The notes beneath the pieces were generated by a model, which was not told the origin of the DNA, did no database searches, and was given only the letters and a program-made list of their open reading frames with translations. Of a DNA stretch of 7,298 nucleotides, positions 1 through 6,149 are shown piece by piece. Both the position numbers and the translations under genes were made by a program. Position 1 is the stretch's first letter; each line of letters starts with the position of its first letter. Source of the DNA: Verrucomicrobiales bacterium (GTDB lineage Bacteria > Verrucomicrobiota > Verrucomicrobiia > Limisphaerales > UBA1100). Where the stretch lies: positions 1 through 7,298 of the forward strand of contig PBPF01000021.1 of NCBI GenBank assembly GCA_002724615.1. The letters run 5' to 3'.

Positions 1-267
1 CAGGAGAATGCGGATCCCGGGGTGCGGCGGGATTTGGAGCGGTTCATGGCGCGGGTTTGCCCAGATGGGGATCCGATGTTCGAGCATGACTATGAGGGGG
101 CGGACGATATGCCGGCGCATGTGCGGACAGCTTTGACGGCGGTGAATTTGTCGATCCCGGTGACAGGTGGGCGGCTCGCACTGGGGACATGGCAGGGGAT
201 TTACCTGTGGGAACACCGGTACGCGGGGCATTCACGGAAGGTGACGGTGCACGTGGTGGGGGAATAG
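1..267 (+). CDS. yjbQ: YjbQ/UPF0047 family protein (secondary thiamine-phosphate synthase type), 3' part
   Basis: The frame is open from base 1 and ends at TAG 265-267, giving the last 88 residues of a family usually about 140 residues long; the 5' end lies outside the window. The fragment begins with the QENADPGVRRDLERF stretch typical of the family. It continues with EHDYEGADDMPAHV, the SIPVTGGRLALGTWQGIYLWEHR block and a closing RKVTVHVVGE strand. These acidic/His and LGTWQGIYL..EHR blocks are the most conserved parts of UPF0047 proteins. E. coli YjbQ has a weak thiamine-phosphate synthase activity, but the physiological role of the family is not settled, so the enzyme name is borrowed from annotation practice. 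The protein is small and cytoplasmic, with no signal peptide visible in the part present. A hairpin with a short T run lies 20 bases after the stop. Family assignment is strong; function is uncertain. Confidence 0.9.
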   Translation, partial: QENADPGVRRDLERFMARVCPDGDPMFEHDYEGADDMPAHVRTALTAVNLSIPVTGGRLALGTWQGIYLWEHRYAGHSRKVTVHVVGE

Positions 268-286
268 GTTTGGAGATTGTGCACCT

Positions 287-310
287 CAGCCATGAGCGGC
301 TGTTTTGCTT
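287..310 (+). terminator. Possible rho-independent terminator after the yjbQ-like gene
   Basis: A perfect 5-bp inverted repeat, CAGCC (287-291) and GGCTG (298-302), encloses a 6-base loop and is followed at once by TTTTGCTT. It starts 20 bases after the yjbQ stop and lies before the next gene on the same strand. The stem is short and the T run has only four bases, so it may be weak. The 84-base gap 268-351 shows no convincing sigma-70 promoter for the downstream gene. Confidence 0.4.
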
Positions 311-351
311 GGAGAAATAATTTGTTTGTGCATAGTCGTGCACCCTTTGTC

Positions 352-2619
352 ATGAAACGGATTTCTTTATTTCTATTGCTTACGGTTGGGCTTGAGTTAA
401 TGGGGGCGCGTTCGGCAGCGCATCGGTTTGGGTTTCTGGGGCCGGAAATTTTTCCGATCGAACGCGGAGTGCAGGGGTTGCGTGCGGCGGATCTTGATGG
501 GGACGGGAAGATGGATTTGGTGGTGGCCAACAACCTGCGTTCGCGCATCAATCTGCTTTATAATCGCACGGGGGAGCCGGTGAAACCTCCTGTGTTCAAG
601 GCGGGCAACGTGAACCAGCTGCCGCCGGACGCGAGGTTCCGGATTGAATCCATCACGGCGGAGAAACGCATTGCCAGCTTGGAGGTGGCGGACCTTAACA
701 GTGACGGTCGTCCGGACTTGGCCTACTACGGGATGCCCAAGGAGTTGTTGGTGGTCTACAACGGCAAGGAGGGCTGGAGCAAACCGCGACGCTGGCCAGG
801 GATTGACGGGCAGGCAAATCCGGCCGCACTGCAGGCGGCGGATGTGAACGGGGATGGGCGCACCGATTTGGTCTTGCTTGGGGCAAAGCAACTTTCCGTG
901 TTGCGACAGTTGAATGACGGAACTTTGGCGAAACCGGAGGAGTTGCCTTTCGCGGGTGAGGCGAAGGCGTTTCAAGTTGTCGACCTCAATGGCGATAAAC
1001 GAAATGACCTGGTGTTGATCGACTGGGACAGCACTTCGCCGATACGGTTTCGGCTGCAGGATTCGTCAGGGCAGATGGGGCCGGTGGCGAGGTTTCGAAT
1101 GGGAGGCTTGCGCTCTTATCGCGGGGCGGACTTGGATGGGGATGGCAAGACAGAGATTGTGACGGTGGCACAGCAGTCAGGACGAGCGCAGGTGCATCAC
1201 TTGGTTTCGCGGCCGGCGAAAGCGCTGGCTGGCGGCTTGAAGCGCGGGCAGCTGTTGATCATGCCGGTTCAGCAGACAGAATCGGAACGTCGAGGCATAA
1301 CGTGGGCGGACTTGGATTCGGATGGCCAGATGGATCTGCTGGTGGCACAGCCCGAGAGCAGCCTGTTGTCTGTGCGGTTTGGACGAGCAAAGGGTGGCTT
1401 GGCACCAGCAGTCACGTTCCCTTGCCTTAGCGGGGTGAGCGGACTGGAGGTGGAGGATTGGGATGGCGACGGGCGTCCGGAGTTGTTTGTGTTAAGCCGG
1501 GACGAACAACAGGTAGCTGTGACACGGCGTTTGGAGAATGGGCGAGTGCCGTTCCCGCGGCCGCTGGAATTGCAGGGGCGTCCGCTGGCGATGGCACTGG
1601 GCCGTTTGTCGGCAAAAGGCAAGCCGGTGTTGGCGTTGGTGCTCGACCGCGACGGCAAGCGTTTCCTGCAGGTGCGCAGTCATGATGGGAAGGTGGTGAC
1701 TCAAGCGCTGGACGAATCATACAAGGCGAACCCCGCGTTGTTACGGTTTCATGATACGGATCAGGACGGCTTGAATGACATCTTGCTACTGGCGGCTTTT
1801 GAAAAAATTAAAGTCTTGCGGCATGTGTTGGGCGAGGACTTCGAGGAAATCGACCTGGCCCCGCCCGGTGGGGAAGTTGAGAAGCCAGTTTTCAGTACGG
1901 CAGATGTGGACGGCGATGGCAAGGCGGAGCTGCTGGTGGCGCGCCGGAATTATCTGCGGGCAGTGACGATGGTGAAGGCGGCAGGCAAAGGTGGTGGTTG
2001 GTCGTTCCGTGTGAAGGATCAGATCAACGGGGCGGCTACAGAATCGCGATTGGCGGGCGCGGTGGAGTTGGAGGCTGGCAAGGAACGGGTGCTCGTGCTG
2101 CTGGACACGGCACGCAAGGCGCTGACAGTTTGTGCACGCGACGCAAACGGGGTGTGGGCAGCCCGTGAAAACGTGCGGTTGCCGGTGGCGAATTTCAACG
2201 CGATCCGCGCATTAGAAATTGGAGGAGGCAAGGCGTTGGCTTTACTTGGTTCAAATCAGGTGGCATGGATGGCACTGGATGGCAACGTGCTGGAACTCCG
2301 GGAGGTGGACAGCTACGAGACACCGATTGAGGATGGCCGGCTGCAGGAAGTGGTTTGTGGCGATGTGGATGGCGACGGGCGTAAGGATTTGATTTTTATG
2401 GAACAGGAGGAGCATCACATCGATATCGTGGCGTATGACCCGCCGGGCGAACTGGTGCCGGCACAGCGGTGGCGGGTGTTCGAGCAGCGCTCGTTCCGCA
2501 ATGCGCGCGGAGGCGCGGAGCCGCGCGAGGGTCTGGTGGCGGATTTTGACGGAGACAAGAAAAAGGACCTGGCCGTGTTGGTGCACGACCGGGTCCTCCT
2601 CTACCGGCAGGAGCCGTAA
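352..2619 (+). CDS. Exported VCBS/FG-GAP repeat protein, predicted double beta-propeller
   Basis: The protein has 755 residues. The chosen start at 352 gives a Sec signal peptide: MKR, a hydrophobic stretch (ISLFLLLTVG), then an ARSAA cleavage region near residues 19-23. An upstream in-frame ATG at 277 would add 25 residues without signal character, so it is rejected; neither start has a good Shine-Dalgarno site. Calcium-binding loops of the D-x-D-G-D-G-x-x-D type begin near residues 47, 114, 164, 211, 260, 320, 369, 468, 518, 671 and 731. Degenerate units without the acidic loop fit near 417, 571 and 621. The period is about 50 residues, giving 14 units, which suggests two seven-bladed propellers. 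Such repeats (VCBS, FG-GAP, integrin-alpha type) usually serve binding or adhesion in exported proteins; no catalytic domain or surface-anchor motif is seen. The ligand is unknown. The gene ends with its TAA touching the stop of the convergent gene. Wobble positions are rich in G, unlike rpsB-tsf. Confidence 0.9.
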   Translation: MKRISLFLLLTVGLELMGARSAAHRFGFLGPEIFPIERGVQGLRAADLDGDGKMDLVVANNLRSRINLLYNRTGEPVKPPVFKAGNVNQLPPDARFRIESITAEKRIASLEVADLNSDGRPDLAYYGMPKELLVVYNGKEGWSKPRRWPGIDGQANPAALQAADVNGDGRTDLVLLGAKQLSVLRQLNDGTLAKPEELPFAGEAKAFQVVDLNGDKRNDLVLIDWDSTSPIRFRLQDSSGQMGPVARFRMGGLRSYRGADLDGDGKTEIVTVAQQSGRAQVHHLVSRPAKALAGGLKRGQLLIMPVQQTESERRGITWADLDSDGQMDLLVAQPESSLLSVRFGRAKGGLAPAVTFPCLSGVSGLEVEDWDGDGRPELFVLSRDEQQVAVTRRLENGRVPFPRPLELQGRPLAMALGRLSAKGKPVLALVLDRDGKRFLQVRSHDGKVVTQALDESYKANPALLRFHDTDQDGLNDILLLAAFEKIKVLRHVLGEDFEEIDLAPPGGEVEKPVFSTADVDGDGKAELLVARRNYLRAVTMVKAAGKGGGWSFRVKDQINGAATESRLAGAVELEAGKERVLVLLDTARKALTVCARDANGVWAARENVRLPVANFNAIRALEIGGGKALALLGSNQVAWMALDGNVLELREVDSYETPIEDGRLQEVVCGDVDGDGRKDLIFMEQEEHHIDIVAYDPPGELVPAQRWRVFEQRSFRNARGGAEPREGLVADFDGDKKKDLAVLVHDRVLLYRQEP

Positions 2620-2624
2620 TTATT
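2605..2624 (+). terminator. Weak hairpin overlapping the convergent stop codons
   Basis: CGGC (2605-2608) and GCCG (2613-2616) flank AGGA, and TAATTATT follows directly. It is the only hairpin next to the junction of the two convergent genes, which have no intergenic space. A 4-bp stem is too short to be convincing, and the run after it is mixed A/T. It could help stop plus-strand transcripts, but this is tentative. Confidence 0.2.
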
Positions 2625-4395
2625 CCAAGCCCGGGGGCGTGGGCGAAAATAACCGCAGTCGGATCGACTGGTCGTCCGCGCCTATGGTGTACAGGGAAAA
2701 GTTAAAGTACTTCCTGACTTTCTTAAATTCGGGCAGCAGCTTGAAGTCGAGCCAGTCGAGGTCGGGACCGCCGCCATTGTTGGGTATGGCGCCGAGGATT
2801 GCATCGAGTAAATCCGGATTGTTGCGGACGGCCCCGAACAACATGCCAACGATCTTGGCGTCATTTTGATAACTGAAAGACCCGGTCTTCATCCCGCCGA
2901 TTCTCTCCGCAGCAGCCTTGAGTTGCTGTTTTGCGGCCAGTGGTTTTTGGTTCTCGCCGGGGCCACGCAGATAATCTTCCAGCGCCTTGCGGTTGTCGGT
3001 CATCACGAGGTAGCCGCCGGCGTTGGACAGGTGTAGGCCCATCTGAGGTGCTTCATTGTCAAAGCCGCCACCGAACTCAAAGGAGTGAATAGTGCGCCCG
3101 AGGAATTCGCGCTTTTCCGGCGCGGGCAGTCCCAGTGAGGCGATCGTCAGGATGGAGGCAATAGTGGTCTGTGGCTTGTTGGACTTGATGAGGTAAACCG
3201 TCGGTGCTGAGGCAAGTGCTTCAAGGTCATTGCCCTCCGGTGCCCAACCGAGCGTGATGAGATCATCGCCCAGTGTATTGATGAAATCCTCCTTGAGACG
3301 AAAATCGGGGTCTTGATTTTTCACTGCCTGCTCCACCAGTCCAAGGGCGAGCTGGGCTTGTGGGGAAATGTCTCCCAGCATTTTCTCGAGGTCGTTCCAA
3401 ATCTGTTGAAGGTTCGCCCGCGAGCGGCCAAAGGTCATCACGTTCTCACCTACGAACGCGGGCGGCGAGGCATCCTCGCCGGCACCGGAGGCGGCCATCT
3501 TCAGCAGACCGAGTCGCTGCGCCTTGGGGGCATCGACGGATACTTCCAAAAGGTCGCCGCCATCGCTGTGATACGACACGCTAATGGCCTGAATGCCCTT
3601 GAGTCCGATCGCGGTGATTACGCCATCGGGAGTGATCCCCAGCGGATTGCCGGCGTCGGGATCGTCGTTTTCTGCACGTTCTTCAATCTCCGCCAAAACC
3701 TTTTCCAGCACCGTGCTGAAGTCCAGCCAGCCAAAGCCCAAGGCGTTGCGGAACTGCGCATTGTGGCGGCGCATGTAGGAGGGCCGTCCGGAGAGCGCTT
3801 TCACGCCGCCGCCGGCCTGTGCCACCAGCACCTTCTCCACGTCGCGGTCGTTGATGCCCATCACCAGCAGTGTGTCCGATAAACCGATCAGGATCTCAGG
3901 TCCCTCGGCGGGCGGGCGAATGGCCGTGAACTCAACGCCACGGATCAGTCGTTTGGCAAACGGTTGATCTTGCTCCCGCAGTGTGTCGCGCAGTTTCTTC
4001 AGTTTACCTTCGAGTGCATCGGCTTTCTTTGCGCTGTCCACCAGCAACAGGAGTCCTGGCAAATCACGGTCGAACAACGAGTCTGTCAACGCCACTGTCA
4101 CCTGTCCCTGCGCAAGCTCCAGATACTCCGCCGGCTCAATGCCGGCCTGTTCACGCAGTGGGTCGAGAATCATCTCCCGCAAGCCGTCCTCTACTTTTTT
4201 GGCGAAAGCCGCCATCGCGGGGTCATTCCACATCTTGGATGAGGCCGATGCTTCAACCGCACCGCGTAGCGCATTGGCGTCTGGCACTGTCAGGAAACCG
4301 AACGTGTTGGCCGGCAACAGTTTCTCCGGTGGCGGCACGGCTGCGGAAAGGTTCAGGGACAAAAGTCCCGCGAGAATGAGGATCGTCTTTTTCAT
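2620..4395 (-). CDS. Exported protein of unknown function, internally duplicated (DUF3352-like)
   Basis: The protein has 591 residues, starting at ATG 4395-4393 with AAGG seven bases upstream as a modest ribosome site. MKK, a hydrophobic core (TILILAGLLSLNL) and SAA form a Sec signal peptide with cleavage near residue 19. There is no lipobox cysteine and no later membrane segment, so it is probably periplasmic or secreted. The mature part begins PPPEKLLPANTFGFLTVPD, a style common in uncharacterised PVC-group proteins related to DUF3352; that family link is from memory. The two halves look alike. Residues 91-300 (YLELAQGQVTVAL, then LLLLVDSAKKADAL, LIRGVEFTAI, DTLLVMGINDRDVEKVL) match residues 371-591 (FINTLGDDLITLGW, then TVYLIKSNKPQTTI, LGRTIHSFEF, GGYLVMTDNRKALEDYL) in order. 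No catalytic motif is recognised. The gene lies 43 bases after the protease gene on the same strand and may share its transcript. Confidence 0.85.
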   Translation of the reverse strand: MKKTILILAGLLSLNLSAAVPPPEKLLPANTFGFLTVPDANALRGAVEASASSKMWNDPAMAAFAKKVEDGLREMILDPLREQAGIEPAEYLELAQGQVTVALTDSLFDRDLPGLLLLVDSAKKADALEGKLKKLRDTLREQDQPFAKRLIRGVEFTAIRPPAEGPEILIGLSDTLLVMGINDRDVEKVLVAQAGGGVKALSGRPSYMRRHNAQFRNALGFGWLDFSTVLEKVLAEIEERAENDDPDAGNPLGITPDGVITAIGLKGIQAISVSYHSDGGDLLEVSVDAPKAQRLGLLKMAASGAGEDASPPAFVGENVMTFGRSRANLQQIWNDLEKMLGDISPQAQLALGLVEQAVKNQDPDFRLKEDFINTLGDDLITLGWAPEGNDLEALASAPTVYLIKSNKPQTTIASILTIASLGLPAPEKREFLGRTIHSFEFGGGFDNEAPQMGLHLSNAGGYLVMTDNRKALEDYLRGPGENQKPLAAKQQLKAAAERIGGMKTGSFSYQNDAKIVGMLFGAVRNNPDLLDAILGAIPNNGGGPDLDWLDFKLLPEFKKVRKYFNFSLYTIGADDQSIRLRLFSPTPPGLE

Positions 4396-4413
4396 GGTCT
4401 AGCCTTGGGTTTA

Positions 4414-4428
4414 CGCCCGTAGCGGGCG
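4414..4428 (-). terminator. GC-rich hairpin between the protease gene and the 591-residue protein gene
   Basis: CGCCCG and CGGGCG form a perfect 6-bp stem around a 3-base loop, 10 bases after the protease stop on the minus strand. No T run follows (the next bases are TAAACCC), so a classical terminator is doubtful. It may instead slow RNA decay or reduce expression of the downstream gene, whose start codon is 18 bases further on. Confidence 0.3.
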
Positions 4429-4438
4429 GAAAGTTACA

Positions 4439-5383
4439 TTAAGGTGTGGTCGGCGTTTTGCTTCTGCGTGGTGGCGGCAGGTAGCGGAATGCGTTCCCGG
4501 GGTTGTCGTTGTTGTACGCGAACGAGTCGCGGTTCTTTAAAAAAAACTTTACCGCGTCCGTTGGGATCGCGAATCCCAACCCTTCACTTGCCAGCAGCTT
4601 CATGTTCGTCACACCCACCACTTCACCATGCAAGTTGAAGAGTGGTCCGCCGCTGTTCCCCGGGTTGATAGGCGTCGATGTCTGCAGGTACAGCGCCCCG
4701 CTAACCTGTCGCATGCCCGTGGACACGATGCCTTCGGTCACCGTCCGCTCCAGTCCCTGTGGACTGCCCACTGCAAATACCCGTTCTCCAACCGCCAATG
4801 CCTGCTCGCGCGCCAGCGGCACGGTTTTAAACTTGGGCGCGTCCTTGTCCATGATCCGCAACAGCGCCAAATCCGCAAATTTGTTCATCGCGATGATTCG
4901 GACCTTTCGGTACGTCTTTCGTTCCAGCTGCCGTTCTCCTTGGTGATACACCTCCACAGAGATCTTCGCGTCATTCTCGATCACATGAAAATTTGTGATC
5001 AGGTAACCGTCCTCGTGGATGATGAATCCCGATCCCAGCCCGCCAGATGTCTTCACCTGTACGACTGCCTCGCCAACCACCTTCACAAGTTCCCGCACCG
5101 TTTGCTTCGGAGGCGCCTTTGCGGACATGCTGTACAGCCCCTTGACCATCATGGCTGCTGGTGCCGCCGGTTTCGCAGTTCCCTTGGTCCGAACAATCTT
5201 CTCGATTTTCTCCCGGGGAATTACCAGCACCGTATAACCCACATCAATCGCCACCACGTCCTCCTTTTCAGAGAGGATTTTTCCCGAGATCGCTCCTTGT
5301 CCCTTTAGCCGCAGTTCATCCGCAAATGTCCCGAAGCCGAGCGCAAGAAAAACCACTACGATCCATCCAGCAAAACGTGACAT
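4439..5383 (-). CDS. Exported HtrA/DegP-like trypsin-family serine protease without PDZ domain
   Basis: The protein has 314 residues. I chose the ATG at 5383-5381. It is preceded by AGGG at 8 bases and yields a signal peptide (MSRFAG, then WIVVVFLALGFGTF, then ADE). The frame extends to 5434, but that start lacks a ribosome site, overlaps mobA and buries the signal sequence. Residues about 23-66 form a small strand-rich domain (LRLKGQGAISGKIL..DVVAIDVGYTVLVIPREKIEKIV). The S1C protease domain follows: GLGSGFII, TNFHVIEN (His133), KFADLALLRI (Asp171) and NPGNSGGPLF (Ser244) supply a complete catalytic triad. GLGFAIPTDAVKFFL ends the fold. No PDZ domain follows, only a short tail of about 33 residues ending PPPRRSKTPTTP. 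It is predicted to cleave proteins outside the cytoplasm, probably for quality control; the substrate is unknown. It starts 29 bases after mobA and precedes the 591-residue protein. A T8 tract near the 3' end is described separately. Confidence 0.9.
   Translation of the reverse strand: MSRFAGWIVVVFLALGFGTFADELRLKGQGAISGKILSEKEDVVAIDVGYTVLVIPREKIEKIVRTKGTAKPAAPAAMMVKGLYSMSAKAPPKQTVRELVKVVGEAVVQVKTSGGLGSGFIIHEDGYLITNFHVIENDAKISVEVYHQGERQLERKTYRKVRIIAMNKFADLALLRIMDKDAPKFKTVPLAREQALAVGERVFAVGSPQGLERTVTEGIVSTGMRQVSGALYLQTSTPINPGNSGGPLFNLHGEVVGVTNMKLLASEGLGFAIPTDAVKFFLKNRDSFAYNNDNPGNAFRYLPPPRRSKTPTTP
4517..4546 (-). other. Candidate -1 frameshift or slippage site in the protease gene
   Basis: On the coding strand the gene reads AAG TTT TTT TTA AAG, so T TTT TTA lies in the correct phase for a -1 slippery heptamer within a run of eight T (4546-4539). 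Six bases later comes a perfect 5-bp hairpin, CGCGA-CTCGT-TCGCG (4531-4517). After a -1 shift the frame stays open to TAA at 4436-4434, only five bases past the normal stop, replacing the Pro/Ser/Thr-rich tail with a basic, Gln-rich one of similar length. The motif geometry is seen directly; any function is inference, and the hairpin is small. Confidence 0.3.
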
Positions 5384-5412
5384 GGCCGCGACCCTAGCAC
5401 TCACGTCGCCGA

Positions 5413-5955
5413 TTACAAGCCGCCCTTTTGACATAGTCGCCGCGCCTCAGCCCAATCCTCAGGTGTGTTGATATTGAACAACTGCACGGCCTCGGCCGGT
5501 TTCAAGCGTAGTCGTCGAGCGCGCAGTTTGCGGGCGAGGGACTGCAGGGAAAAATCACCCGCGTCCAACTGTGCCTCGCAGGCGACAAGCCGGTCAGTGT
5601 CCACTCGAAAAGGAAATCCCGCAGCACTGTCCGATTGAGAAAACACAGCGCGACCGGGATGATCCTTTAAACGTTGGAGCAATATGGCCGTGACGAATGG
5701 CATGTCGACCGGAAGGAACATGACCGCCTCGACCTTCGTCGAACGCAACGCCGTAATGATTCCGCCGAGCGGCCCGCAACGGGGCACAACGTCACGCCGA
5801 ATAACACGCCAAGGCAAACCCGCCTCACCCGCCAGCGACTTGGCACGTGCGAGGAGGGTGCGGCCTTCCAGTTTAAGGCGTGCCTTGTCGCGACCCAGCC
5901 GCCGGCTGTCGCCTCCCGCAAGGATACACACCTCGACATGCTTGTAATTGCCCAT
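5413..5955 (-). CDS. mobA: MobA-like molybdenum cofactor guanylyltransferase
   Basis: The protein has 180 residues, close to the 190-200 usual for MobA. MobA transfers GMP from GTP to molybdopterin to make the guanine dinucleotide form of the cofactor used by DMSO-reductase-type enzymes; it acts in the cytoplasm. Visible motifs are the nucleotide-binding signature LAGGDSRRLGRDKARL (12-27, with Lys24), RDVVPRCGPLGGI (54-66), the metal-binding FLPVDMPF (80-87, Asp84), the FPFRV segment (114-118) and the closing NINTPEDWAEA (161-171). The start at 5955 sits just before the first strand. A purine-rich AAAGG lies about 12 bases upstream, a little far for a good ribosome site. The gene is divergent from rpsB across a 194-base gap and is followed 29 bases later by the protease gene. 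No other cofactor gene is nearby. A related nucleotidyltransferase such as MocA is a less likely alternative, given the GPLGGI and NINTPED blocks. Confidence 0.85.
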   Translation of the reverse strand: MGNYKHVEVCILAGGDSRRLGRDKARLKLEGRTLLARAKSLAGEAGLPWRVIRRDVVPRCGPLGGIITALRSTKVEAVMFLPVDMPFVTAILLQRLKDHPGRAVFSQSDSAAGFPFRVDTDRLVACEAQLDAGDFSLQSLARKLRARRLRLKPAEAVQLFNINTPEDWAEARRLCQKGGL

Positions 5956-5965
5956 TATTTTTGTT

Positions 5966-5993
5966 TTGCCTTTACCGAGGCTTCTGCTAGGTT
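5966..5993 (+). promoter_or_regulatory. Possible promoter for rpsB-tsf
   Basis: TTGCCT (5966-5971) and TAGGTT (5988-5993) are separated by 16 bases, and the -10-like box is preceded by TG-C, an extended -10 pattern. Each box matches the sigma-70 consensus only partly. Transcription from here would give an rpsB leader of about 150 bases. No clear promoter for the divergent mobA gene was found in the same gap. Confidence 0.3.
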
Positions 5994-6096
5994 GCCAGCC
6001 CTTTTTCCGCGTTCACACGATCGCGGGAGGGGAGTTGCACGGCCCGAAGCGTCCGTCATCGAGTGATGCCGGCGGCCCTATCAACACCGAACCCAA

Positions 6097-6134
6097 ATCC
6101 CGTGTTCCGCGGGATGGCCTTTCAACCAAAGGTC
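6097..6134 (+). promoter_or_regulatory. Two adjacent hairpins in the rpsB mRNA leader
   Basis: The first hairpin pairs ATCCCG (6097-6102) with CGGGAT (6110-6115) around a 7-base loop. The second pairs GGCCTTT (6116-6122) with AAAGGTC (6128-6134) around CAACC, with one G-U pair. Each spans 19 bases and they abut with no spacer, so they could stack on each other. They end six bases before the rpsB Shine-Dalgarno site. In gammaproteobacteria S2 represses its own operon by binding a structured leader; a similar role here is inference. A further 5-bp stem, CCGCG/CGCGG, lies upstream at 6007-6026. Confidence 0.4.
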
Positions 6135-6140
6135 GCAACC

Positions 6141-6145
6141 AGGAA
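6141..6145 (+). promoter_or_regulatory. Ribosome binding site that fixes the rpsB start
   Basis: AGGAA lies four bases before the ATG at 6150. The in-frame ATG codons at 6063, 6066 and 6114 would add N-terminal residues that do not look like S2, and they overlap or precede the leader hairpins. This site together with the conserved S2 N-terminus fixes the start at 6150. Confidence 0.75.
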
Positions 6146-6149
6146 ACAC

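Noticed and set aside
397..975. 192-codon open frame on the minus strand
   Set aside because: It is antisense to the propeller protein; its length is explained by the repeated codons of the calcium-loop units.
2617..2650. Possible replication-terminus dif site at the skew flip
   Set aside because: No 28-base XerC/XerD-like inverted arrangement can be seen around the junction; only the 6-base TAATTA palindrome is present.
3313..3882. 189-codon open frame on the plus strand
   Set aside because: It is antisense to the 591-residue exported protein, which has a signal peptide and a coherent duplicated structure.
4628..5308. 226-codon open frame on the plus strand
   Set aside because: It is antisense to the protease gene, which has a full catalytic triad. 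The His/Arg/Leu-rich translation is typical of a shadow frame.
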